Shown here in pieces: positions 45,630 through 54,117 of a stretch of DNA of 64,000 nt. Position 1 is the stretch's first letter; every line of letters begins with the position of its first letter. The stretch is from JAUNBG01 sp964442735 (GTDB lineage: Bacteria > Planctomycetota > Planctomycetia > Pirellulales > Thermoguttaceae), in NCBI GenBank assembly GCA_964442735.1, contig CAYUAP010000002.1, forward strand, positions 1 to 64,000, given 5' to 3'. The translations under genes and the position numbers were made by a program. The notes below the pieces were generated by a model. That model was not told the DNA's origin. It ran no database searches and saw nothing but the letters and a program-made list of their open reading frames with translations.

Positions 45630-46682
45630 TTATGAAAGACTGCCGCCATCTTTACGGTAGAGTAAAAGAAACAGAAAAAAGGGGCCCCCCAACAAACTTG
45701 TTATCACTCCAACCGGAAGTATGGCCGGATAAATGACAATTCGGGATACCGTATGACAGAAAGCTAAAAAAAAGGCCCCTCCAAAAAATGTAACCGGTAT
45801 TAAATATCGATGTTCTGTCCCCATTAGTAACCGACTCCAATGGGGAACCATCAGACCAACAAAACCTATCGGTCCGCATAACGACACGATAACTCCCACC
45901 AGACAGGACGAGATGATGTATAATATATAATAGAATCTTCGGACATTCACTCCCAACGCAAGAGCTCGTTCGTCTCCTAACAGAAGTATGTCAAGCTCCC
46001 GAGCTTGAAAAAGCATATAAAACATAATAAAAAGGGCTAAAAGAGCTAGTATTATTAACTGTCGTGCTGTACAGTTATCGATTCCACCCATGGTCCAACG
46101 TAACATTTGAAATGTTCGTGATGGATCCGATATATATTGAAAGCATAAAATCAAACTGGAAAAGAAATAACTGACGGCAATCCCGGCCAAAAGCATTTGA
46201 GCTCCCCCGGCCGTATTTCGTCCCCCTAATAAATAGACCAGGATCATTGCCAATATTGCCCCCCCAAACGCAAACAAGACCAAGGGTGAAAAACCAAAAA
46301 GAATGAACGTCTGTATCGATAAAACAGGAAAAAGGTGCATACATATAACCGCTCCAAACGAAGCCCCACTCGCTATTCCCAAGGTAAAAGGCGTTGCCAA
46401 TGGATTACGGAAAACAGTTTGTAATATCAGACCCGCAAGAGCCAAACCACTTCCCGCCAACATGGCTAACAGCGTTTTGGGAAATCGCTCGCCCCAAAAA
46501 ACTCGCGCATCCGGAGTTAGTAACGTTAACGATTCACCTCTCCAAGGCCCCTGTATAATGACTTCCGGAGAGAGAAACAGACGTCCCGATAGGGAAAATA
46601 AAAATAACAGTATTATCGAAGAAAACAGCATTATTCCTATTAGGATGGTTAAATTCCAGGTTCTATTCGGATTATGTTTCAT
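45630..46682 (-). CDS. FecCD/BtuC-type ABC transporter permease
   Basis: A 350-aa inner-membrane permease for iron-siderophore, haem or cobalamin import. About 10 helices are visible, with the family phrases PLATPFTLGIASGASFGA, LLAGIAVSYFFSSL, LALGVNVRR (ATPase-contact loop) and GPIGFVGLMVPHWSR. Its ATG overlaps the antiporter TGA by 4 nt. The matching ATPase and binding protein are not next to it, which is unusual, so they must be encoded elsewhere or the gene is a remnant. Substrate cannot be told from the sequence. Confidence 0.9.
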   Translation of the reverse strand: MKHNPNRTWNLTILIGIMLFSSIILLFLFSLSGRLFLSPEVIIQGPWRGESLTLLTPDARVFWGERFPKTLLAMLAGSGLALAGLILQTVFRNPLATPFTLGIASGASFGAVICMHLFPVLSIQTFILFGFSPLVLFAFGGAILAMILVYLLGGRNTAGGAQMLLAGIAVSYFFSSLILCFQYISDPSRTFQMLRWTMGGIDNCTARQLIILALLALFIMFYMLFQARELDILLLGDERALALGVNVRRFYYILYIISSCLVGVIVSLCGPIGFVGLMVPHWSRLLMGTEHRYLIPVTFFGGAFFLAFCHTVSRIVIYPAILPVGVITSLLGGPFFLFLLLYRKDGGSLS

Positions 46683-48166
46683 GGTGAAGGTGTTGTTGTG
46701 TCAACGGAAACGCTGTCGTTAGTTGACAATAATATTTTTTCCAACGAGGGAAATGCCAGTGGATTGTAGAAAACTATTAAATCGTCTCCCACACAAACAG
46801 GCGTTTGACCGTTGGGGACAATAAAACGATCCTTTCTGCGAATCAGTAGAACCAAGGTTCCACCGGGCAAGGCCAGGTCCGCTAACGTCTTTCCTAATAT
46901 ATTGGAGTTTTCGGTAATGTGATACTCAAATATTCTGTCATTGGTGTGCCCTGTTTCTTCAAATTCAATGGGAGAACGAAGACTTTCTCGAACCTTTTTA
47001 TTCAAACGGAACTGTTTGGCCAACGGCATTAGAGTCTTGCCCTGAATAAATATCGAGGTTAAGACTATAAAAAAGACTATATGAAATAGTTTGATGGAAT
47101 CGGTGACTTCATAATAGACCGGCATTGTTGCGAAAACGATGGGAGCCGCCCCACGAAATCCACCCCACGAAATCAGGGTCTGTTCCTTCCAGGAATACTT
47201 GGAAAATAAAAGACAGATCGCAACAACAATCGGCCGGACAATGATCATGAGTACAAAACCGATAACCACTCCACTAAACCAGTATTTTGCGAGTAAATGG
47301 GGAGTTACCAGAAGTCCGAGAAGAAGGAAGATACTGACCTGCATGAGCCAGGCAAGCCCATCATTGAATCGCGCCAGTCCATATTTATAAAGAAATCGAC
47401 TGTTTCCCATAACAAGTCCCCCTGTATAAACGGCGATTAGACCGTTTCCATGACACAGAGTGGTAAAACTCAAGGTGAATAGAACAATGGCAATACCAAT
47501 AACATAATAGAGACCTTCAAATTCCAGATTAATATGATTGAAAATCCATATTCCTCCCAAGGCGATCAGCCATCCCATAAAAATACCAATGGACATCTGT
47601 TGTAAAAAAGATGGAAGAACCATCCACCATGAACCATGTCCGGACATGATTAATTCCAGAATAAAAATCGTTAAAAAAGCGGCCATTGGGTCATTACTTC
47701 CAGACTCAAATTCCAGGAGTGGCTTTAAATTTCCTTTTAAACTAAAACTTTTTGATCGAAACAAGGCAAAAACGGCGGCTGCATCAGTCGATGAAATGAC
47801 AGATCCCAAGAGAAATCCCCAATAGAATGGCATTCCTAGAAAACAGGCTGTGAAAGTGCCTAATAAAAGTGCGGTCAAAAGAATCCCCAACGTTGCCAAT
47901 ATCATTCCACGAACCATAACCGGTTGGATATCCTTCCAATTCGTGTCATATCCTCCTGAAAATAATATAAACCCAAGGGCAACCGTACCAAGATAACTGG
48001 CATGTTCAAAATTTTCATAGGGAATTTTACCAATACCATCCGAGCCCGCAATCATTCCGACCACAAGAAAGACCAGAAGAATCGGTATCTTTAAAACTGA
48101 AGAGAGTTTACTGGCAAAAATACCAAGGAATAAAAATATTCCAATTGCTAATATCTCTACGTTCAT
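46679..48166 (-). CDS. Potassium/proton antiporter (CvrA/NhaP2 type)
   Basis: A 495-aa CPA1 antiporter with about 12 membrane helices. Landmarks are FLVVGMIAGSDGIG, LGFILFSGGYDT, GSVISSTDAAAVFAL and LEFESGSNDPMAAFLT, the last carrying the ion-binding ND pair; WGGFRGAAPIVFA is also typical. The C-terminal ~90 residues form an RCK_C (TrkA-C) domain (YHITENSNILGKTLADL, VPNGQTPVCVGDDLIVF), which gates by ligand binding. Start set at the ATG behind AAGGAAAGG; a TTG one codon earlier is also open. It is upstream of and coupled to the FecCD permease. Confidence 0.92.
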   Translation of the reverse strand: MNVEILAIGIFLFLGIFASKLSSVLKIPILLVFLVVGMIAGSDGIGKIPYENFEHASYLGTVALGFILFSGGYDTNWKDIQPVMVRGMILATLGILLTALLLGTFTACFLGMPFYWGFLLGSVISSTDAAAVFALFRSKSFSLKGNLKPLLEFESGSNDPMAAFLTIFILELIMSGHGSWWMVLPSFLQQMSIGIFMGWLIALGGIWIFNHINLEFEGLYYVIGIAIVLFTLSFTTLCHGNGLIAVYTGGLVMGNSRFLYKYGLARFNDGLAWLMQVSIFLLLGLLVTPHLLAKYWFSGVVIGFVLMIIVRPIVVAICLLFSKYSWKEQTLISWGGFRGAAPIVFATMPVYYEVTDSIKLFHIVFFIVLTSIFIQGKTLMPLAKQFRLNKKVRESLRSPIEFEETGHTNDRIFEYHITENSNILGKTLADLALPGGTLVLLIRRKDRFIVPNGQTPVCVGDDLIVFYNPLAFPSLEKILLSTNDSVSVDTTTPSP

Positions 48167-48517
48167 CAACCTTTCCTTGTTATTACTTAATTGTGTTTTT
48201 TTGTTTGACTCTATACAATTCTAATTATAATATCCCTTTGTATTTCGTCAAGCGGAAGAATTTTGAATAAATATAGTTCGTAAAATCTTGCCTATATTAC
48301 TTGTCTTGCGATTTCGGAGTAATTGAAGGAAGAAAATTTACCCATCCAGAAAGTTTTATTGATAAAATCCAAAAAAAGACTCTTCCCAAACTAATCTGAT
48401 AGCCGAAGATATATTTTGGATAGAGACCCTGAAAGGGTTTTTCCTGTAAACAACGTTAACAATATATAAGACGAGAACAGTTTAGTAAAAGAACTGTCTC
48501 TTGGCAGGAGGAAAGGC

Positions 48518-49321
48518 ATGCGACGTTTGTTCGTACCATTAATGTTCGTTCTCATATTTGCGGCCGGTGAATTGACCGTTCGTGCTGACAATCAAGAAGA
48601 GGCGAACAAAATAGCCCGTATTTTGGGCACAAAATATCCTCAATACAATATTGAGGTGGCGTATCAGGACGGCAGAGTCCGTTTACGCGGTGATATTACT
48701 AAAGAATCGGATCGTACGGAGATTACCCGATTTGTAAAGCAGATGCCTCAAGTAAAGAACGTATCCGATACATTTAAAGTATCCGCACAAGGACAATCAA
48801 TAGCGGCAATGGATCCACGAGTCGTTCCGCAACCTTCCATGTTGCCGACCACACTTCCTTCGAATCGTACGATTGCTCAAGGAAAAGTGGTTTCTGTTTC
48901 GGGAGAGAAACCGACTTCAACGATAACCAATACAGTTCCGGCAGTCGGTAATATGGTAGCTCCAGTTGTTCATGGCGGAGCTAATGTTCAAGGCGGTGAT
49001 GTTGCGGGTATTCCCACGGAATATATGGCTCCACAGGGTGTTCCGCTTGTACCGGGGCAAAATGGGCAGGCTTCGTTACCAAATCATGCTTGGCCGACCT
49101 ATGCGAATTATCCAAACTATTCGCAAGTCAGTTATCCTAAACAGTATGGATCTGGTGCGTTCCCCTATGTTGGTCCCTTCTATCCCTATCCGCAGGTTCC
49201 ACTCGGGTGGAGAAAAGTGACAATGGAATGGCATGACGGTTATTGGTGGCTCGATTTCAACGATGGTTCAAATTCCGGCCCCTTCTCACCTCTGTTCCGA
49301 CAGCCAACCAAATATCGTTAA
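48518..49321 (+). CDS. Exported BON-domain protein
   Basis: A 267-aa protein with a signal peptide (cleavage near VRA-DN) and strong RBS GGAGGAAAGG. Residues ~25-92 are a BON domain (ANKIARILGTKYPQYNIEV, RVRLRGDITKESDR), usually a phospholipid- or membrane-binding fold in the periplasm. A Pro/Val/Gly-rich linker follows. The last ~80 residues are aromatic (YPNYSQVSYPKQYGSG and FYPYPQVPLGWRKVTMEW), a tail I recall in other planctomycete exported proteins. A terminator follows. Possibly an outer-membrane or wall-associated protein. The 348-bp gap before it has no gene. Confidence 0.82.
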   Translation: MRRLFVPLMFVLIFAAGELTVRADNQEEANKIARILGTKYPQYNIEVAYQDGRVRLRGDITKESDRTEITRFVKQMPQVKNVSDTFKVSAQGQSIAAMDPRVVPQPSMLPTTLPSNRTIAQGKVVSVSGEKPTSTITNTVPAVGNMVAPVVHGGANVQGGDVAGIPTEYMAPQGVPLVPGQNGQASLPNHAWPTYANYPNYSQVSYPKQYGSGAFPYVGPFYPYPQVPLGWRKVTMEWHDGYWWLDFNDGSNSGPFSPLFRQPTKYR

Positions 49322-49385
49322 TAGTTTGTTATTAACATATTTAGGGGGATTTCAAGGACGAGTCCCGTCAAGCTAACGTTGTTTG

Positions 49386-49418
49386 AAAGGATGGTTGAGT
49401 TGTTCAACCGTCCTTTTT
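49386..49418 (+). terminator. Intrinsic terminator after the BON-domain gene
   Basis: AAAGGATGGTTGA pairs with TCAACCGTCCTTT with one T-G mismatch position, loop about 6 nt, followed by a TTCTGTTTTC tract. Confidence 0.8.
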
Positions 49419-49800
49419 CTGTTTTCTTGTACTTTTTTCTGCCCCTGTGTGAATTTCATGGATATATTTCCTGCTGTTCACTTGGTGTATGATATAATCT
49501 GTTTTCTGACAAGCTTGGAACGTGACCGCTTCGTCTATCTCTTCAATACAGGTTTCCGTCTGTTAGGTCCATTCAATGAAATACAAATGTTTTGTCCACT
49601 TTTTCCATAAAACAGACCTCTTTATGTCTTGTTTTGCGATGATAATTTTCTTGCTTTTACCACTAGCCTGTAAACGTCAGGTTTTTTTTAATTTGGATTG
49701 AAGAAAAGTATGACTCTTTTTCGATAATAATATTAGGCCAGGGGCAAAAGTGTCCTTTTAAATTTAAATAGATATATAAAAGTAATTCCCAGGGGGGGAT

Positions 49801-49840
49801 AAGCCCGTTTCCATTAGTATTAGTGGAACGGGCTTTTTTT
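49801..49840 (+). terminator. Strong hairpin with T-run directly before uppS
   Basis: AAGCCCGTTTCCA pairs with TGGAACGGGCTT (one bulged T), followed by TTTTTTT. The T-run ends 8 bp before the uppS start codon. It could act as an attenuator in the uppS leader rather than serve an upstream gene. The preceding sequence (49419-49800) contains no other supported feature. Confidence 0.8.
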
Positions 49841-49848
49841 AAACGGAA

Positions 49849-50577
49849 ATGAAATTTGTGATAGAGAGTCATTTAAAAATACCGAATCATATCGCTATTA
49901 TTATGGATGGTAATGGGCGATGGGCACAGGAACGAGGTCTTTCACGTATTGAGGGCCATAAAGCGGGTGCCGAAACAGTTCGTTCTGTTATTGAAATGAC
50001 CGCTAAACTGAAAATTAAACAACTGACGCTTTATTGTTTTTCTACAGAAAATTGGAAAAGACCTCCAGAAGAAATTAACGCTCTTTTTATTTTACTCAAA
50101 TTTTATTTAGAGGAAAATCGTTCTCTTTTTCTTCGAGATAATATAAAAATAGAAATAATAGGACGCCGTCATAGAATTCCGGAAGATGTACTGGAAGTGA
50201 TGGATGATGTTATTCATGTAACTGCTGATAATACAGGATTGGTTCTTCGACTGGCAATTAATTATGGCGGCCGCGCGGAATTAGTGGACGCGTTTCAAAA
50301 AATGATTCAGGATTATCATTCATCTTTACTGACTCCGGAAGATATTACAGAAGAAACGATATCAAACCATCTCTATACAACAGGGTATTCTGATCCCGAC
50401 CTGTTGATTAGAACGGGTAATGAACATCGATTAAGTAATTTTTTATTATGGCAGGCCAGTTATTCAGAAATATGGTTTTCAAAATGTTACTGGCCCGATT
50501 TCGATGAAAAAGAATTTCATGCTGCTCTTGATTTTTACGCTACAAAAGAACGCCGATATGGGGCCGTCTCAAAATAA
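49849..50577 (+). CDS. uppS: Isoprenyl transferase (undecaprenyl diphosphate synthase)
   Basis: A 242-aa cis-prenyltransferase that builds the C55 lipid carrier for cell-wall and glycan synthesis. Conserved regions: IAIIMDGNGRWAQERG with the Mg-binding aspartate, GHKAGAE, LTLYCFSTENWKRP, RLAINYGGRAEL, and PDLLIRTGNEHRLSNFLLWQ, where the usual TSGE is TGNE. Length is standard. Only AACGGAA precedes the ATG, so ribosome binding is weak and close to the upstream terminator-like stem. It is convergent with the YhaM-like gene (3 bp between ends). Confidence 0.96.
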   Translation: MKFVIESHLKIPNHIAIIMDGNGRWAQERGLSRIEGHKAGAETVRSVIEMTAKLKIKQLTLYCFSTENWKRPPEEINALFILLKFYLEENRSLFLRDNIKIEIIGRRHRIPEDVLEVMDDVIHVTADNTGLVLRLAINYGGRAELVDAFQKMIQDYHSSLLTPEDITEETISNHLYTTGYSDPDLLIRTGNEHRLSNFLLWQASYSEIWFSKCYWPDFDEKEFHAALDFYATKERRYGAVSK

Positions 50578-50580
50578 AAA

Positions 50581-51543
50581 TCAGCCTTTATAGAGTTTAC
50601 GATCCAAGGCGGGAATATAATTGGTCCAATGGGTTCCTGCGGCAGGATCTTCCAGTATTCTCTTTTCGAACTCGGCTAATTTTGCATCCAACGAGTCCAG
50701 ATAATGGAGGACAAGAGCTTCCAGGGTCATGGGTAGTTTGGGACTTCCGTTTTCCAGTGTTCCATGATGTGAAACCAGGAGATGTTTGAGAAGCATGGCT
50801 TTTTCTTTATCGAATGGTTCGCCAGTCAGTGTTTCCGTTTCTTTAATCTTCTCGACGAGCAGTTCGGATGCTAGAAGTGGATGTCCGAGCATTTGACCTT
50901 CATCGGTATAAATAAAACAGTCGTTATATCCGAGTTCCCTGATTTTACCGGTATCATGTAGAAACGCCCCGGTCAGAAGAAGGTCCTGATCCAGACGTTT
51001 TCCATAAATTGCTGTTGTTTTTTGTGCCATTTCCATGACCGACAGTGTATGTTCCAGGAGTCCTCCTTTATAGGCATGATGCAACTTGACACCAGCAGGA
51101 AGACTTGTAAATAGTGACATAAACTCTTCATCGGCCAGATAACAGTCAACAAGATTCAGCAGCTCCGGTGTCTTAATCTGACGAAGCATTTCCTTCAAGC
51201 GTCGAACCATAGCGGGAACATCCAAGGACGCACCTCGAGAATAATCTTCCGGTTGAATTGTTGCAGGATCAACTTTAGTCAATTTTTTGGCGATAAACTG
51301 AAGTGAACCCAAATAACGTTGGGTTGTTCCTTCGCAACGAATGTAATCACCTTCGGAAAAGACTGTAAAATCTTCTTCTGAAGCGTTCCAAAAACGTGCG
51401 GACAACGTACCTGTCCTATCGGATATGGAAAATTGGATATAGAGATTACCATTTTTATTCGGACGAAGTGTTTTTTCTGTTACCTGATATACTTCGTCAA
51501 TTAATTCGCTTTCCTTAAGTTGGTTGATAAAACGACGTCCCAT
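50581..51543 (-). CDS. YhaM-family 3'-5' exoribonuclease (OB fold plus HD domain)
   Basis: A 320-aa protein from the ATG with AAGGA upstream; the frame is open 5 codons further. An OB-fold nucleic-acid-binding domain (~10-95: LYIQFSISDRTGTLSARFWN) precedes an HD-domain phosphohydrolase (~140-300). Metal-binding residues appear in LHHAYKGGLLEHT, GAFLHDTGKI, GHPLLASEL and SHHGTLENGSPKLP, closing with LHYLDSLDAK. The architecture matches YhaM/CbfI nucleases that trim RNA or single-stranded DNA. Ends 3 bp from uppS on the opposite strand. Confidence 0.9.
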   Translation of the reverse strand: MGRRFINQLKESELIDEVYQVTEKTLRPNKNGNLYIQFSISDRTGTLSARFWNASEEDFTVFSEGDYIRCEGTTQRYLGSLQFIAKKLTKVDPATIQPEDYSRGASLDVPAMVRRLKEMLRQIKTPELLNLVDCYLADEEFMSLFTSLPAGVKLHHAYKGGLLEHTLSVMEMAQKTTAIYGKRLDQDLLLTGAFLHDTGKIRELGYNDCFIYTDEGQMLGHPLLASELLVEKIKETETLTGEPFDKEKAMLLKHLLVSHHGTLENGSPKLPMTLEALVLHYLDSLDAKLAEFEKRILEDPAAGTHWTNYIPALDRKLYKG

Positions 51544-51647
51544 CCTATTTCCTTCCATTTAATAATGTACAATTTAATAATGTGTAAAAATAAAAATAGG
51601 GAACGAATACCCATAGAGTAACGTTCCCTAATATGAATTAAAGATAT

Positions 51648-52637
51648 TTATTTGTTCAGAGCCTGACGGACTTCTTCCAGATGTCCGGAACTGCCGAGCA
51701 TTTCATTTTTGTGAATAATATAGGACGCATAGGCGGGCATGAAGATCTTGCCAGGACCGCGAAGATCGAATTCAGCCGGCTTGTCGCGGAAAAATTCACG
51801 ATGAATTGCACACCAGACTAAACGACCGTCTGTATCAATATTAATCTTGGTAACACCCATTTTTGCGGCTGGCAGATATTGTTCCTCTTTAACACCACTA
51901 GCATTTTTGAGCGCTCCGCCCGCATTATTGATTCTCTCAACCCATTCCTGCGGAACTGAAGAACTTCCGTGCATAACCAATGGGAAATTCGGCTTGACTT
52001 CATTGACTTTCTCCTGAATCTGTTTCAAGACGTCGAAGTGCAGTCCCTGGGTCCCGGAGAACTTGAAGGCACCATGTGATGTTCCAATTGCAACGGCTAG
52101 TGAATCAACCTGGGTCTTAACGACGAAATCTGCGGCTTGCGCTGGATCTGTCAATTTAACACTTCCCTTGACATCTTCCTCGACACCGCCGAGTTGACCA
52201 AGTTCCGCCTCAACGACGATTCCTTTGGCATGGGCACGGTCGACAACTCGCTTGACTATCTCGACATTCTTTTCGTAGGGTTCATGGGAGGCATCGATCA
52301 TAACGGAACTATAAAAACCGCTATCGATACAGTCGTAACATACTTCTTCTGTTCCATGGTCGAGATGAACAGCAAAAATGGCTTCCGGGAAAACTTTGTC
52401 TGCAGTTCGAATCATTCCTTCCAAAAAGGCCTTGTCCGTATAGGTACGGGCACCACGAGAAATCTGTATGATAAACGGAGCACTCTTTGTCGCATCACTG
52501 GGATCTTCGTTCGAAGCGGTCTTGCCAAGATTACCACGGAACAATCCGACCAATTGCTCGAGATTGTTGATATTATAGGCACCGATAGCGTATTTGCCGT
52601 AGGCCTGTTGAAACAGTTCTTTTGTGGTAACAATCAT
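51648..52637 (-). CDS. fba: Class II fructose-bisphosphate aldolase
   Basis: A 329-aa zinc enzyme of glycolysis and gluconeogenesis that interconverts fructose 1,6-bisphosphate and two triose phosphates. Hallmarks: YAIGAYNINNLEQ, the zinc and base motif AVHLDHGTEE, SVMIDASHEPYEKNV, VEAELGQLGGVEED, AIGTSHGAFKF and the phosphate loop MHGSSSVP, then KINIDTDGR. RBS AAAGGAGATAAACA is near-ideal, consistent with high expression. Single gene with no other glycolytic neighbour. 52638-52980 upstream is gene-free and should contain its promoter. Confidence 0.97.
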   Translation of the reverse strand: MIVTTKELFQQAYGKYAIGAYNINNLEQLVGLFRGNLGKTASNEDPSDATKSAPFIIQISRGARTYTDKAFLEGMIRTADKVFPEAIFAVHLDHGTEEVCYDCIDSGFYSSVMIDASHEPYEKNVEIVKRVVDRAHAKGIVVEAELGQLGGVEEDVKGSVKLTDPAQAADFVVKTQVDSLAVAIGTSHGAFKFSGTQGLHFDVLKQIQEKVNEVKPNFPLVMHGSSSVPQEWVERINNAGGALKNASGVKEEQYLPAAKMGVTKINIDTDGRLVWCAIHREFFRDKPAEFDLRGPGKIFMPAYASYIIHKNEMLGSSGHLEEVRQALNK

Positions 52638-52980
52638 TGTTTATCTCCTTTATATTTGCTCTTTCCGGCGGCTCTGTTCGTCCCATGATGAACAAACACC
52701 GTTGTTAAAACTAAATCATTATTTTATTTTAACATAATATTTTCCCCTTACTAGGGGTCAGATTTATCTTCATTACCGGAAACAGAATATGGAGTGTGCC
52801 TTTTTAAAACAGGTCTTTTGGATGATGTTAGGTCCTGTTTACTATCTATTACAAGTTTAAGACTAAAAAACCGAAAAACGTAAAATACAAGTTTCAGGAA
52901 TTCTTCTGTAGGAATAATACTATCCTGCAGGAATAATATTCTCCTATTGGTATAATAATGCACCTTTCATGTAATTATTT

Positions 52981-53991
52981 TTAAAGATCGAATGAATTAA
53001 GTGGAATTTCTTCACTGGAAAAAGGGGATATTTCACTTTCAGGAGAGGTTCCGCCTGACTCTTTTTGACGGAGTATTTCGAGCTGTTCCAACGTTAAAAC
53101 GGTTGGAAATGAAGGATCGGTTGGTGGTACCGTGGCAATTGCACTAATACGGGCAATTCCCGTTAATCCGCGCAGGGCAATCTCGGCGTAATATGGAGCT
53201 TCCTCCGAATTGCACAAAATAATAACCGCCTGACTTGTTCGACCATTGGGGTAGAAAAGAATCGGTTCGGACCATTGTGATACCTTGGTTTGATTTTCTT
53301 CTTCTGGATGCAGGGATCCTATAAAAGAGGAACCCAGATCGAGTTCGATTTCCTGTTCTGTCTCCACACTCTTTTTTTTCTGGAGATTTGCAGGCGTCAT
53401 ATCAGATACCAGACCGTTCATAAAGAGTACACCATCGGGCAGTATGGCCCGTTTCGATTCCGCAGTTCCTGTGGATACGACAACTTCGGTTCGACTCTCC
53501 GTTGTCATTGTTTCGGAACTTTTTTTGTCTGGTTGTATATTTCCTTCCTCCAGAACTGTATCCGTTGGTGTTTCGGTTAAAAGAGAAGATTCTTTCGGTG
53601 CGGTTAAGGTGGAATTCGTATTGGTTTCGGTTAATGTACTATCGCTAAAAATAGAAGAATTTTCATCCATCGTGTCTGTTCCCGGTGTTTGAAGGGAACC
53701 GGCAATTCCTGATGCCGTATTCGACTGTTGATATCGATTTTGATAGATCTCCTTCGGAACGATTTCATATTCACCAGTTCCCTGACAATAATGAAAAATA
53801 TAGGGAATGCCGGTTTTCATGGCGAGAAGACGCGTTTTATGAAGTTCCGACTGAAGTGCCAGAACACCACTTTTAAAAGTCGCTTTTTCATAGGAACGAT
53901 GTAACGATGGTAATGCCATGGACATCATCATGGCCATTACGGCCATCACAATTATTAGTTCCAGAATTGTAAAACCGGAGCGTTTGTCCAT
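52981..53991 (-). CDS. GspH-like pseudopilin with long variable region
   Basis: A 336-aa protein with the type IV prepilin leader and helix (SGFTILELIIVMAVMAMMMS) and the GspH-like start of the globular domain (ATFKSGVLALQSELHKTRLLAMKTG). An inserted Ser/Thr/Glu-rich segment of about 110 residues follows. A beta-rich C-terminus (EPILFYPNGRTSQAVIIL) matches the ends of GspH minor pseudopilins. RBS AAAGGAATATA. It lies 126 bp downstream of the HzsA/FGE-like gene on the same strand. Confidence 0.83.
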   Translation of the reverse strand: MDKRSGFTILELIIVMAVMAMMMSMALPSLHRSYEKATFKSGVLALQSELHKTRLLAMKTGIPYIFHYCQGTGEYEIVPKEIYQNRYQQSNTASGIAGSLQTPGTDTMDENSSIFSDSTLTETNTNSTLTAPKESSLLTETPTDTVLEEGNIQPDKKSSETMTTESRTEVVVSTGTAESKRAILPDGVLFMNGLVSDMTPANLQKKKSVETEQEIELDLGSSFIGSLHPEEENQTKVSQWSEPILFYPNGRTSQAVIILCNSEEAPYYAEIALRGLTGIARISAIATVPPTDPSFPTVLTLEQLEILRQKESGGTSPESEISPFSSEEIPLNSFDL

Positions 53992-54034
53992 TATATTCCT
54001 TTATTTTCATATTTCAATATAAAGTAACAGGTCG

Positions 54035-54105
54035 TACTGTATTTTAGTAAAAGCAGGCATTCCACCTGCTTTTACCGGCCAGGGACAAGAGGTCCATTTC
54101 CCTGT
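54035..54105. other. Pair of hairpins after the HzsA/FGE-like gene
   Basis: AAAAGCAGG-cattcca-CCTGCTTTT and GGGAC-aaga-GGTCC. The two-stem layout and spacing recall the core of the 120-bp element, but the termini are absent. Could be a transcription terminator or a decayed element copy. Confidence 0.4.
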
Positions 54106-54117
54106 CTTCCGTGTGAT

